A DNA stretch of 64,000 bases, taken from contig NZ_QBUD01000001.1 in NCBI RefSeq assembly GCF_003058085.1, positions 372,001-436,000 on the forward strand. Direction: 5' to 3'. This DNA comes from Yoonia sediminilitoris (GTDB lineage: Bacteria; Pseudomonadota; Alphaproteobacteria; Rhodobacterales; Rhodobacteraceae). The notes below the pieces were generated by a model. It ran no database searches and was not told the DNA's origin. It was given only the letters and a program-made list of their open reading frames with translations. Shown here piece after piece: positions 1-7,109 of this stretch. Position 1 is the first letter of the stretch, and each line of letters begins with the position of its first letter. The position numbers and the translations under genes are program-made.

Positions 1-195
1 GACCCCACATGGCGCGCCCTGTTTCGGGCGGCCGGGGCAGAACTGATCGGCAAGCAGACCCCGCCCAAAGTGGTCATTGTTGAATTTATGCACATCGCTG
101 ATGCCTTTTCACATGATGGAAAAGAACCCAAGTTCGTCAACGCGGTGCTGGATTATATGGCCCGCGAAGTCCAGCCCGATAAATTCACGAGCTAG
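1..195 (+). CDS. nusB: Transcription antitermination factor NusB, C-terminal part (cut by window start)
   Basis: This is the last 64 codons of an open frame that enters from the left edge and stops with TAG at 193-195. NusB binds boxA RNA with NusE (S10) and supports antitermination of rRNA operons. The visible part fits the C-terminal helical half of the family: an Ala/Gly-rich helix (LFRAAGAEL), then VVIVEFMHIADAF, then the typical FVNAVLDYMARE near the end. The N-terminal half is outside the window, so the start and RNA-binding residues cannot be checked. It converges with the secreted-protein gene on the other strand and the two coding ends overlap by 11 bases. Identification is by motif pattern and I am fairly confident. 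Confidence 0.75.
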   Translation, partial: DPTWRALFRAAGAELIGKQTPPKVVIVEFMHIADAFSHDGKEPKFVNAVLDYMAREVQPDKFTS

Positions 196-697
196 GTGCA
201 AGACAGGTCGGGTTGACCAATGTCGCATCGCCGAGCGTGTCAAAAACCGCTTGCGTTCCGATCCCGCCCACGACCATTTGCACCGTTGCCCCCGCGATTT
301 CGCTGCCGGAAACATGTACCCGCTGACCCTCGGTCGCGCTGACGCTGTCGTCTGTGTCCAGCGTGACGGCGACGCGCCCGTCGGGTTGCAGCGCATTGAC
401 CTGAATTTCCAACCTGCGGTCCCCGTCACTGACGGGTGCCAGCGTGGCGTCGCCTTCGGTCAGGATTGCGGGCAACGGGTCCCATGATCCCGGCCCGCCG
501 TAGGCCGTATCGATCAAGACACCAGCCACACTTGTGTGCAAATCAATGACGAATTGCGCATTGAACAGTGCGCAGGACTGGTTTTCGATCACAAAGGTGT
601 CTGCGGGTGCACCATCCCGGTAGGACACGATAATGTCCTGCGCTGCGGCTGACCCGGACAGGCAGATCGCAAAGAACACTGTAAATAACTTCTTCAT
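185..697 (-). CDS. Secreted protein, similar to 'aggregation factor core' proteins of roseobacters
   Basis: The 170-residue product starts with a clear Sec signal peptide (Lys-Lys, a hydrophobic stretch, then SGSAAAQD with cleavage expected after AAA or AQ near residue 20). The mature part is acidic and beta-strand-like, with alternating hydrophobic and Thr/Val residues and only two cysteines, about residues 42 and 165, that could form a disulfide bond. I recall proteins of this size and opening sequence being annotated as 'aggregation factor core' in Rhodobacteraceae, but that name carries no tested function. No enzyme motif is visible. Its 3' end overlaps the end of nusB by 11 bases in convergent orientation. 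Confidence 0.6.
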   Translation of the reverse strand: MKKLFTVFFAICLSGSAAAQDIIVSYRDGAPADTFVIENQSCALFNAQFVIDLHTSVAGVLIDTAYGGPGSWDPLPAILTEGDATLAPVSDGDRRLEIQVNALQPDGRVAVTLDTDDSVSATEGQRVHVSGSEIAGATVQMVVGGIGTQAVFDTLGDATLVNPTCLAPSS

Positions 698-805
698 CTA
701 CGACGAGTTAGGGTGAAGCCGTCGCATATCCAGCATTTGGCTGTGCGCGACGTCTTGAACGATGGCACGAACCCACTTATTTTGGAAAGAACCGGGGGAA
801 ATACC

Positions 806-1120
806 ATGTCTCAGCCCAAAGAACCAAATCTTTTGCGCTTCTATATCGGCCATTGCATTATCGGGTTTGCCCTGTCTGCCCTGTTTGTGGGCCTGCTGCT
901 CTGGCTTGACGTCGCGGGTCTGCGGTCATTGATCATGGGCTCCGATATTGGCTGGCTGGCTGTGTTCTTGCTTTGGTTCTTCCATGGTACCATTTTTGGC
1001 AGTGTGCAGTTCGGTGTGTCGATCATGCTGAACATCGACAAGGGGGACAATGGACCACGCCGCGGTCACATGACCCCTGTGAGGGTCAAGGCTGATAGCG
1101 CAAAGCCGTTGCAGCCATGA
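806..1120 (+). CDS. Small inner-membrane protein of unknown function
   Basis: I choose the ATG at 806 (MSQPKEPN) because a purine-rich GGGGGAA lies about 6 bases before it. An upstream in-frame ATG at 713 would only add a non-conserved-looking extension. The 104-residue product has two hydrophobic segments, roughly residues 14-36 (IIGFALSALFVGLLLWLDVAG) and 44-66 (IGWLAVFLLWFFHGTIFG), and a short basic C-terminal tail. It is probably a two-pass membrane protein. I do not recognise a family, and the neighbours give no functional hint. Confidence 0.6.
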   Translation: MSQPKEPNLLRFYIGHCIIGFALSALFVGLLLWLDVAGLRSLIMGSDIGWLAVFLLWFFHGTIFGSVQFGVSIMLNIDKGDNGPRRGHMTPVRVKADSAKPLQP

Positions 1121-1148
1121 AGCATCCGCCGAGATCGTGATCTGTTTG

Positions 1149-1351
1149 CGCTGGATGACAGGTGGCGGGAACCGCAGCGACCGTATGGGATTTATTCCCG
1201 AGGACCTGTATTTACAGGTGGGCGCCAGATAACTGAACCAGGGCTCAGACAGAGCCAGCTCCCTCGGATTTGCTTAAGGCCACTGGAATGTAACCCCGTT
1301 ACAACGAGAAGAGCAGAAGCCCGCCATCAGAGAAGGTAGGGCTGGGGGAGC
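1149..1351. ncRNA. Candidate structured RNA (run of small perfect hairpins, strand unknown)
   Basis: This 200-base stretch has no convincing reading frame but holds consecutive perfect inverted repeats. They are GCGG/CCGC at 1165-1175, ACCTGTA/TACAGGT at 1204-1219 (7 bp, loop 2), GGCTC/GAGCC at 1242-1256, TGTAAC/GTTACA at 1289-1303 (6 bp, loop 3) and AGCCC/GGGCT at about 1318-1342. A longer-range pairing GCTCCC (1258-1263) with GGGAGC (1346-1351) could close the last part. Such density is unusual for spacer DNA. It does not match my memory of tmRNA, RNase P RNA, SRP RNA or a riboswitch. A 6S-like RNA cannot be excluded. Function and strand are unknown. Confidence 0.3.
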
Positions 1352-1376
1352 GAAAGAACAAGCCGCCGCGTGTCCT

Positions 1377-1523
1377 TTATTCTTCGACTTTCCCTTTGAT
1401 CAGCCACCCGTTTGGACCAACCATTTCAATGGGAGCGTAGGCAAGCAAAGCACGTTCGGCCAGACCAACGGTCAAAAGAGCCATACAAACTTCGAAAAAG
1501 GTGATGTCGGTAAACAATGTCAT
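1377..1523 (-). CDS. Putative 48-residue small protein
   Basis: On the minus strand an ATG at 1521-1523 is preceded by a perfect AAGGAG (plus-strand CTCCTT at 1531-1536) with 7-base spacing. It opens a frame of 48 codons ending in TAA. The predicted peptide starts MTLFTDITFFEVCMALLTVG, so residues 7-22 are hydrophobic, followed by a charged amphipathic C-terminal half (VGPNGWLIKGKVEE). The good ribosome binding site and the codon choice argue for a real gene, but I recognise no family. It could be a small membrane-associated protein, or chance. Confidence 0.4.
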   Translation of the reverse strand: MTLFTDITFFEVCMALLTVGLAERALLAYAPIEMVGPNGWLIKGKVEE

Positions 1524-1943
1524 TGGTAAACTCCTTACTTTGCTTATCGACATGTTTGACTCTCAAACCTGACTAAAACGTGACGGACGCAAGGTAAAGA
1601 AAGGCTTGACCCATAGTCACTTGCCCCATTCGCGCCATATTGCGCGCTTGCTTATGCAAGCATTTTATGGGCGGATTTCCGCTTATGTATTGAAATAAAA
1701 CAAAAAACAATGTCGCAGGTGGTGAACTGGTCAGTTTTAAGGGGAAAACCCTGATTTTTCCGATCCAAGGCGCGTGACATTTTCTGGGTGCGCGGCCAAA
1801 ACAGATTCGCAGAAATGCCATGACCGCGCGGCCTGAGGCAAATATTGCCCAACGGGCGCTTCGTGCAAACGCGGCCTGCTTTATGACAACTGACCACTGT
1901 TGCGGGTCCGGTCAGCGCCGTCACAAATTTGGAATTGATTTTT
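1524..1943. other. Intergenic region, no convincing gene
   Basis: About 420 bases separate the small minus-strand ORF from the mmcB promoter. Overlapping frames on both strands here have poor codon patterns and no ribosome binding sites. A hairpin GCTTGC-TTAT-GCAAGC at 1646-1661 followed by ATTTT on the plus strand looks like a weak terminator. I see nothing else. Confidence 0.5.
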
Positions 1944-1958
1944 GTTCACCTATTGTTC
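1944..1958 (+). promoter_or_regulatory. LexA (SOS) box upstream of mmcB
   Basis: The sequence GTTCACCTATTGTTC is an exact match to the alphaproteobacterial LexA operator GTTC-N7-GTTC. It ends 11 bases before the chosen mmcB start, so LexA bound here would block the promoter or the first transcribed bases. This agrees with the known SOS control of mmcB in Caulobacter. The short distance suggests a very short leader or a start codon slightly further downstream. Confidence 0.85.
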
Positions 1959-1969
1959 ATGTTTGCCCC

Positions 1970-2431
1970 ATGCCCGAAGATCACGTCATAAAACCGCTCA
2001 TGCCCGGCCAATTGCTGGCCCGTGGCGTTGGGCGGCATCTGCGCAGTCATGATTTTGTCAGTGTCGAAGAACTGGTGCCGACCGTCGGGTTGCGCGTCGA
2101 TGTGATGGCGCTTGGACCCAAGGGTGAAGTCTGGGTGATCGAATGCAAATCAAGCCGGGTGGATTTCCAGTCGGATCAGAAGTGGCAGGGCTATCTGGAA
2201 TGGTGCGACCGGTTTTTCTGGGCGGTCGATGGCGATTTCCCGGCAGAACTGCTGCCTGATGATACTGGCCTGATTTTGGCAGACGGGTATGACGCTGAAA
2301 TCATTCGCATGGGCCCTGAAAGTAAACTCGCACCCGCCCGCCGCAAGCTCATGGTGCAAAAGTTCGCACGCCATGCTGCGGTGCGTGCGCAGGCGGCCCG
2401 CGATCCGGGTTTTGCGGAAGGTTTTGGGTGA
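1970..2431 (+). CDS. mmcB: MmcB-family DNA repair protein (DUF1052)
   Basis: The 153-residue product matches the MmcB/DUF1052 family, which in Caulobacter is SOS-induced and contributes to resistance to mitomycin C damage. The visible core has Asp in LRVDVMAL, then VWVIECKSS, then a Trp/Tyr-rich WQGYLEWCDRFFWAVD. The D...ExK spacing is that of a PD-(D/E)XK nuclease fold, so a metal-dependent nuclease activity is plausible but inferred. I take the ATG at 1970 (MPEDHVIK). An upstream ATG at 1820 would place the LexA box inside the gene. A second ATG at 2000 (MPGQLLARG) is a possible alternative. The perfect LexA box just upstream supports the identification. Confidence 0.85.
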   Translation: MPEDHVIKPLMPGQLLARGVGRHLRSHDFVSVEELVPTVGLRVDVMALGPKGEVWVIECKSSRVDFQSDQKWQGYLEWCDRFFWAVDGDFPAELLPDDTGLILADGYDAEIIRMGPESKLAPARRKLMVQKFARHAAVRAQAARDPGFAEGFG

Positions 2432-2473
2432 AGATCGCGATATGAATGCCGACAGACCGTAGATCGCAGAGTC

Positions 2474-2665
2474 TTACCGCTTTTTGACCGCCCGTGCAGC
2501 CATCGCTGCAGCTTTGAGTTCTTCGGCAATTTCGTCAGCTTCATCCGGGTCGAAATCCATTGGAATCTCGGTGCTGCCAGCCTCGACAAAGATACGAACC
2601 ATACCGACATCCGTCGGTCCGATTTGAATATTCGCTTCAAGATCGCGTTCGCTATTGATACCCAT
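2474..2665 (-). CDS. Small conserved protein, likely DUF6324 family
   Basis: The start chosen is the ATG at 2663-2665 (MGINSERDLEANIQ), preceded on the minus strand by a GGGGA/CCAGG purine-rich stretch. A longer frame begins at 2734 but its first 23 residues look random. The 63-residue product contains IQIGPTDVGMVRIFVEAG and an acidic helix FDPDEADEIAEELKAA, which I associate with the DUF6324 family of Rhodobacteraceae. No function is known to me. It lies between mmcB and the GNAT gene. Confidence in the coding call is higher than in the family name. Confidence 0.65.
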   Translation of the reverse strand: MGINSERDLEANIQIGPTDVGMVRIFVEAGSTEIPMDFDPDEADEIAEELKAAAMAARAVKKR

Positions 2666-2745
2666 CCTGGTTCCCCTCATCTGCGCATTGTGACTACAGC
2701 TTTGCCCCCTTGATTGGCAAGGGCCGGTCTGCAAATCTGCGCATC

Positions 2746-3225
2746 ATGCAGTTCACCCTTCGCCCCTTTACCGCAGCGGATGCCGATTGGCTGGTGGCCC
2801 AGCACGCGGATCACTACGCGCAGGTCGAGGGGTTTGACGACAGTTTTGGCCCCCTTGTGGCCGGGATCATTCAGGATTTCCTGTCCGATGCTGACCCAAG
2901 GACAGAGGCGGGCTGGATCGCGCAGGCGGATGGTGTGCGGTTGGGCAGTATGTTTTGTGTGCGGATCAACGCGCAAACCGGCAAGCTGCGCCTGTTCTAC
3001 GTGGTGGATCAGGCACGGGGGATGGGCGTTGCCCAAGCCTTGCTGGATCAATGCCTGCGGTTTGCCCGCTCGGTCGGTTATGCGCAGTTGACCTTGTGGA
3101 CACACGAAAGCCACGTTGCCGCGGGTCGCATCTACCGGCGCAATGGTTTTGAACGCGTCGCCGCCAAACCCGTACATTCCTTTGGATGTGATTTGGTGGA
3201 AGAGACGTGGCAGATTACCCTTTGA
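2746..3225 (+). CDS. GNAT-family N-acetyltransferase
   Basis: I take the ATG at 2746 (MQFTLRPF), the usual kind of start for GNAT proteins, rather than the in-frame ATG at 2710. The 159-residue product has the GNAT acetyl-CoA pyrophosphate-binding motif Q-A-R-G-M-G-V-A near residue 88, following the beta strand KLRLFYVVD. The family fold continues with LTLWTHESHVAAGRIYRRNGF near residue 115, which resembles the conserved C-terminal segment before the RRNGF turn. Such enzymes transfer an acetyl group from acetyl-CoA to an amine. The acceptor cannot be told. The next gene downstream is tRNA-His. Confidence 0.85.
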   Translation: MQFTLRPFTAADADWLVAQHADHYAQVEGFDDSFGPLVAGIIQDFLSDADPRTEAGWIAQADGVRLGSMFCVRINAQTGKLRLFYVVDQARGMGVAQALLDQCLRFARSVGYAQLTLWTHESHVAAGRIYRRNGFERVAAKPVHSFGCDLVEETWQITL

Positions 3226-3268
3226 AGGTCTTGCAATCGCGCCGCGCTAAAGCTAAACGACGATTGTT

Positions 3269-3345
3269 GCCGCCTTAGCTCAGTTGGTTAGAGCACTGGT
3301 TTGTGGAACCAGGGGTCCCCCGTTCAAGCCGGGGAGGCGGTACCA
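3269..3345 (+). tRNA. tRNA-His (anticodon GTG)
   Basis: A 77-base cloverleaf folds cleanly. The acceptor GCCGCCT pairs with AGGCGGT (first pair G-U), the D arm is GCTC/GAGC, the anticodon arm CTGGT/ACCAG carries the loop TTGTGGA with anticodon GTG, and the T arm CCCCG/CGGGG carries TTCAAGC. CCA is encoded. The discriminator base is A and the base before position 1 is T. The gene therefore lacks the G-1 and C73 that mark most bacterial tRNA-His, as known for a group of Alphaproteobacteria. Confidence 0.97.
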
Positions 3346-3376
3346 CCTCCCTCCCATGATCCGTTGGAGTAGGCCC

Positions 3377-4402
3377 GTGGGCGTGACTGTCATTGAATTT
3401 GAAATCGGGCCAAATCCGCCGCCACGGCTGGATAAGGCGCTTGGCCGTGATGTGCCCGATGATGCATCCCTCAGCCGGTCCCGGTTGGCCAAGCTGATCG
3501 CTGACGGTGCCGTGCAGGTTGGTGGCGTTGTCATCACCGACCCGCGGTTTCGCATTACCGAAGGGGCGCGGGTTGCTGTGTCGGTGGCCGCCGCCGAAGA
3601 AAGCCATATCGGCCCCGAAAATATTCCGCTGGATGTTGTGTTTGAAGATGATGACCTGATTGTCGTCAACAAGCCGGCGGGCATGGTCGTGCATCCTGCA
3701 CCCGGCACACCTGGCGGTACATTGGTCAATGCGTTGATATATCATTGCGGCGACAGCCTGTCGGGTGTTGGCGGCATGAAGCGCCCCGGTATCGTGCACC
3801 GGATCGACAAGGACACGACCGGTCTGCTGGTCGCGGCGAAATCCGACCGTGCCCATCAGCATCTGGCCGACCAGTTTGCCGCCCACACAGTCGAACGCCG
3901 CTATCTGGCGATTTGTTACGGTGCACCGGACGCCAACGACCCGCGCCTGCGCGGCATCAAGGGCACATCGTTCGAGCCGGGCAATATCCTGAAGGTGCAG
4001 ACCTTCCTTGGCCGCCACAAGACGGACCGCCAGCGGCAGGCCGTTTCATTCACGACCGGTCGGCATGCCGTGACCCGCGCCCGTATTGTCGAAACCTACG
4101 GCAGTCCGGTCAGCGCGGCCCTGATCGAATGCTGGCTTGAAACCGGGCGCACCCACCAGATTCGCGTACATCTTGCCCACTGCGGCCATGCTTTGCTGGG
4201 TGATCCGGTCTATGGCGGCAGGCGCAAACTGTCCCCCAAGGCATTGGGCGAAGCGGGCGTCGCTGCGGCTGCCGCCTTTTCCCGGCAGGCGCTGCATGCC
4301 GCCACTTTGGGGTTTGTCCACCCGGTTTCTGGCGAACAGATGCAGTTTTCCGCTGATTTACCCGCAGATATGAGCGATTTGATGCGCGCGCTTGGGGCCT
4401 GA
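3377..4402 (+). CDS. rluD: RluA-family 23S rRNA pseudouridine synthase (RluD type)
   Basis: The product (about 341 residues) has an N-terminal S4 RNA-binding domain (LDKALGRDVPDDASLSRSRLAKLIADGAVQVGG) followed by the RluA catalytic domain. The signature HRIDKDTTGLLVAAKS near residue 137 carries the catalytic Asp, and VHPAPGTPGGTLVNAL precedes it. RluD-type enzymes convert uridines of 23S rRNA helix 69 to pseudouridine. The start is uncertain. GGAG at 3365-3368 lies 8 bases before GTG 3377, and an ATG at 3356 or GTG at 3383 are alternatives. Any start further upstream would run into the tRNA-His gene. The exact target is inferred from the family. Confidence 0.88.
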   Translation: MGVTVIEFEIGPNPPPRLDKALGRDVPDDASLSRSRLAKLIADGAVQVGGVVITDPRFRITEGARVAVSVAAAEESHIGPENIPLDVVFEDDDLIVVNKPAGMVVHPAPGTPGGTLVNALIYHCGDSLSGVGGMKRPGIVHRIDKDTTGLLVAAKSDRAHQHLADQFAAHTVERRYLAICYGAPDANDPRLRGIKGTSFEPGNILKVQTFLGRHKTDRQRQAVSFTTGRHAVTRARIVETYGSPVSAALIECWLETGRTHQIRVHLAHCGHALLGDPVYGGRRKLSPKALGEAGVAAAAAFSRQALHAATLGFVHPVSGEQMQFSADLPADMSDLMRALGA

Positions 4403-4461
4403 CCCTAAGGGCTGAAACATTCCATCCCATGTGCGTGAGCGCACGAAAATCCCCCTTACGA

Positions 4462-4478
4462 AACTGAACCAATCAGTT
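4462..4478. promoter_or_regulatory. Inverted repeat in the rpoH upstream region
   Basis: AACTGA-ACCAA-TCAGTT is a perfect 6-bp palindrome with a 5-base centre, lying 100 bases before rpoH and 50 bases before the candidate heat-shock promoter. It could be an operator or an upstream hairpin. No T-run follows, so it is not a simple terminator. Confidence 0.3.
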
Positions 4479-4511
4479 CATATTGTGTTTACCAAATTCA
4501 CATAACCACCT

Positions 4512-4540
4512 CTTGAAAAGGTGAGCTAGTGTCCCCAAAT
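4512..4540 (+). promoter_or_regulatory. Candidate heat-shock (sigma-32-type) promoter of rpoH
   Basis: CTTGAAA at 4512-4518 and CCCCAAAT at 4533-4540 are separated by 14 bases. This matches the enterobacterial sigma-32 consensus CTTGAAA-N11-15-CCCCATNT with one mismatch. It ends 38 bases before the rpoH start codon. It would mean that rpoH is transcribed by its own product, as reported for other Alphaproteobacteria. Alphaproteobacterial RpoH is thought to recognise a looser element, so the match is suggestive only. Confidence 0.5.
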
Positions 4541-4578
4541 CAATGTTAAGCCTTTATACATAAGGGAGGGCAGGACAG

Positions 4579-5475
4579 ATGAGTAACTATAAAAACTTAC
4601 CGGCACCGACACCGGAAGGCGGGCTGAACCGCTATATGCAAGAGATTCGCAAGTTCCCCATGCTCGAGCCAGAGCAGGAATATATGCTTGCCAAGCGCTG
4701 GGTTGATCATGAAGACACTGACGCCGCGCACCAGTTGGTGACATCGCACCTGCGTCTGGCTGCCAAGATCGCCATGGGCTATCGCGGCTACGGTCTGCCA
4801 CAAGCCGAGGTCATTTCAGAGGCCAACGTTGGCCTGATGCAGGCTGTCAAACGGTTTGACCCTGAAAAGGGGTTCCGCTTGGCCACATATGCCATGTGGT
4901 GGATCAGGGCTTCTATTCAGGAATATATTCTGCGGTCATGGTCGCTGGTCAAACTGGGCACGACGTCGGCGCAAAAGAAGCTGTTTTTCAATCTGCGCAA
5001 GGCCAAATCACGAATTGGCGCGCTGGAAGATGGCGACATGCGCCCTGAAAATGTGAAACGGATCGCGACTGATCTGGGCGTGACCGAGGATGAGGTCATC
5101 TCGATGAACCGCCGTTTGTCGGGTGGTGATGCGTCGCTGAATGCGCAGGTTGGCTCTGACGGTGAAGGTTCGATGCAGTGGCAGGACTGGCTTGAGGACG
5201 AAAGCGCCAACACTGCCGCCGATTATGAAGCGCACGACGAACTGGACGCGCGCCGCGAATTGCTGGCCGAAGCCATGCAGGTATTGAACGACCGTGAAAA
5301 GGACATTCTGGTGCAGCGCCGCCTGTCAGAGACGACGGTCACGTTGGAAGACCTTAGCGGGCAATATGACGTCAGCCGCGAGCGGATTCGTCAAATCGAA
5401 GTCCGCGCGTTTGAAAAGTTACAGAAAAAGATGCAGGACCTTGCCCGCGAAAAGGGCATGCTGGCGACGGCCTAG
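4579..5475 (+). CDS. rpoH: RNA polymerase sigma factor RpoH (sigma-32)
   Basis: The 298-residue protein has the typical length and order of RpoH: region 1.2 (GGLNRYMQEIRKFPMLEPEQE), region 2 with KRFDPEKGFRLATYAMWWIRASIQEYILRSW, and region 4 with the helix-turn-helix YDVSRERIRQIEVRAFEKL. The RpoH box, QKKLFFNLRKAKSRIG near residue 135, distinguishes it from RpoD. It directs RNA polymerase to heat-shock promoters such as those of chaperones and proteases. An AGGACAG ribosome binding site lies 8 bases before the ATG. A candidate self-recognised promoter lies upstream, and a strong terminator follows the gene, so it is a single-gene unit. Confidence 0.97.
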   Translation: MSNYKNLPAPTPEGGLNRYMQEIRKFPMLEPEQEYMLAKRWVDHEDTDAAHQLVTSHLRLAAKIAMGYRGYGLPQAEVISEANVGLMQAVKRFDPEKGFRLATYAMWWIRASIQEYILRSWSLVKLGTTSAQKKLFFNLRKAKSRIGALEDGDMRPENVKRIATDLGVTEDEVISMNRRLSGGDASLNAQVGSDGEGSMQWQDWLEDESANTAADYEAHDELDARRELLAEAMQVLNDREKDILVQRRLSETTVTLEDLSGQYDVSRERIRQIEVRAFEKLQKKMQDLAREKGMLATA

Positions 5476-5500
5476 CCACGCACAGACAGACTTTGCAGGG

Positions 5501-5531
5501 CGCGGCAGGGGAACTGCCGCGTTTTTTTTTT
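5501..5531 (+). terminator. Rho-independent terminator after rpoH
   Basis: An 8-bp stem CGCGGCAG/CTGCCGCG with loop GGGAA (5501-5521) is followed by ten T residues. It lies 26 bases after the rpoH stop codon. Confidence 0.93.
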
Positions 5532-6124
5532 GTTGATGTGCGTGAACGCTTGTTGTCTGTTTTGAGCCCATTCTGACACAGGGGGGTGGTCGGGCGATGC
5601 CCGGACTGCGCCGGGCGGTTGTACCAAATGGACAGAGTTCTGCGAAATGCCAACCGCAACTTCGTCCCGCACAGCGGACCACCATAATTTGCGAGGTTGG
5701 TCATTTTTAACGCGCGATTGCCGTTCTGAACCCGACGCCAAGACAATTGAGTTTTGTCACCTTGATAAGGTCGTAATCTTGCCAGCCTTTGGACAATCGC
5801 AGGTCCATTTCGATGCGCAGATAGATCGCGGGTGGTGGCTGATTGCGTAATGAAGTGAGACCCGCGCGTGACAACATCAAGAAAAGAGCGGTTGACCGAA
5901 TTGGTCGGACTGATCCGTGACTCCCGCCAGCAGATTGAAAACCGATGCGCCGTCACCGTCGACATCGATCCCGGCAGTACACCTTCACGGCGCCACTTGT
6001 GGCAGGCTGATGCGGTCTTTGGGGGGCAAATGGCCTCTGCCCATTGAGGGCTGCAAAAAACTGTTGGGACATTCCCTTGACCTTGCGTTGGCGCTAACAT
6101 CGCGCGCAAGACAAGGAGAATCCC
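5532..6124. other. Intergenic region of about 590 bases, no convincing gene
   Basis: The region lies between the rpoH terminator and the oxidoreductase gene. Open frames exist on both strands, for example a GTG-started 59-codon frame at 5868-6047 (VTTSRKERLTELVGLIRDS at its start) and a 67-codon plus-strand frame at 5647-5850. None has a good ribosome binding site, and I recognise none of them. The ribosome binding site AAGGAG of the next gene is at 6113-6118. It could be decayed coding sequence. Confidence 0.45.
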
Positions 6125-7099
6125 ATGCAACCCATCCGTTGGGGCGTTTTAGGCGCCGCTGAGTTTGCCCTTAATTTCATGGCACCGGCCATTCATGCCG
6201 CGCGTGGCGCACAGTTTTCGGCATTGGCCACGTCCGACCCGCAGAAGGCGGAGGGGTTTCAGGCCTTTGCCCCTGATATCCAGATTTACGACAGCTACGA
6301 TGCGTTGCTGGCGGCCCCTGATATTGATGCCGTCTACATCCCTCTGCCTAATCACCTGCACGTGGCATGGACGCTCAAGGCGCTGGAAGCGGGCAAGCAT
6401 GTCTTGTGCGAAAAGCCGATGGTCATGGAGGACGCTGAATTTGACGCGCTGATTGCGGCCCGCGATACATCAGGCAAACTGGCGGCAGAGGCCTATATGA
6501 TCGTGCATCACCCGCAGTTCCTGCGCGCCCGTGAACTGGTTGCCGCAGGGGCCATTGGCAATCTGGTGCATGTGGATACAGTCTTTAGCTACAACAACGC
6601 AGAGGCGACCGATAACATCCGCAACCGCCCCGAAACCGGCGGTGGTGGTCTGCGCGACATCGGTGTCTATACCTTTGGCGCTGCCCGTTTTGTGACAGGG
6701 CTGGAACCCGCCGCAGTGCCCTATGCCAAGTTGCGCTATGAAAACGACGTGGATGTGTTTGCACAGGTTGCAGCCAATTTTCCTGATTTCACCTACAGTG
6801 CGATCGTGTCGATGCGCATGGCCAAACGGCAGGAAATCACCTTTCACGGTGATAGTGGGGTATTGACACTGACCTGCCCGTTCAATGCCAACGTGCATGA
6901 TATGGCACAGCTTGTGTTGGAGCAGGGCGATAGGGTCACGACAGAGCGTTGGCCCGGCGTGAACCAGTATGTTCTACAGGTCGAGAGTTTTTGCAGATCC
7001 GCACAGAGTGGTGCGGCGTACCCGTGCCCTCTTGAATTTTCCCGTGGAACACAAAAGATGATAGAGATGGTTGTCGCCGCAGGCGGGCCTGCAAAATAG
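6125..7099 (+). CDS. Gfo/Idh/MocA-family NAD(P)-dependent oxidoreductase
   Basis: The 324-residue protein begins with a Rossmann dinucleotide-binding strand-loop-helix (IRWGVLGAAEFALNFMAPAI) and has the family motif CEKPMVMED near residue 97, whose Lys is catalytic. The C-terminal part contains GGGGLRDIGVYTFGAARFVTG, typical of the Gfo/Idh/MocA C-terminal sheet domain. Family members reduce or oxidise sugars, inositols or related compounds. The substrate here is unknown. AAGGAG lies 6 bases before the ATG. The next gene (DUF4389) follows after 10 bases and may be cotranscribed. Confidence 0.88.
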   Translation: MQPIRWGVLGAAEFALNFMAPAIHAARGAQFSALATSDPQKAEGFQAFAPDIQIYDSYDALLAAPDIDAVYIPLPNHLHVAWTLKALEAGKHVLCEKPMVMEDAEFDALIAARDTSGKLAAEAYMIVHHPQFLRARELVAAGAIGNLVHVDTVFSYNNAEATDNIRNRPETGGGGLRDIGVYTFGAARFVTGLEPAAVPYAKLRYENDVDVFAQVAANFPDFTYSAIVSMRMAKRQEITFHGDSGVLTLTCPFNANVHDMAQLVLEQGDRVTTERWPGVNQYVLQVESFCRSAQSGAAYPCPLEFSRGTQKMIEMVVAAGGPAK

Positions 7100-7109
7100 G
7101 AGGTCTACT

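Noticed and set aside
3284-3376. N-terminal extension of the rluD frame
   Set aside because: It starts inside the tRNA-His gene, so the true start must lie downstream (3356-3383).
5868-6047. 59-codon GTG-started frame upstream of the oxidoreductase
   Set aside because: No ribosome binding site, a stop directly before the GTG, and no family similarity I can see.
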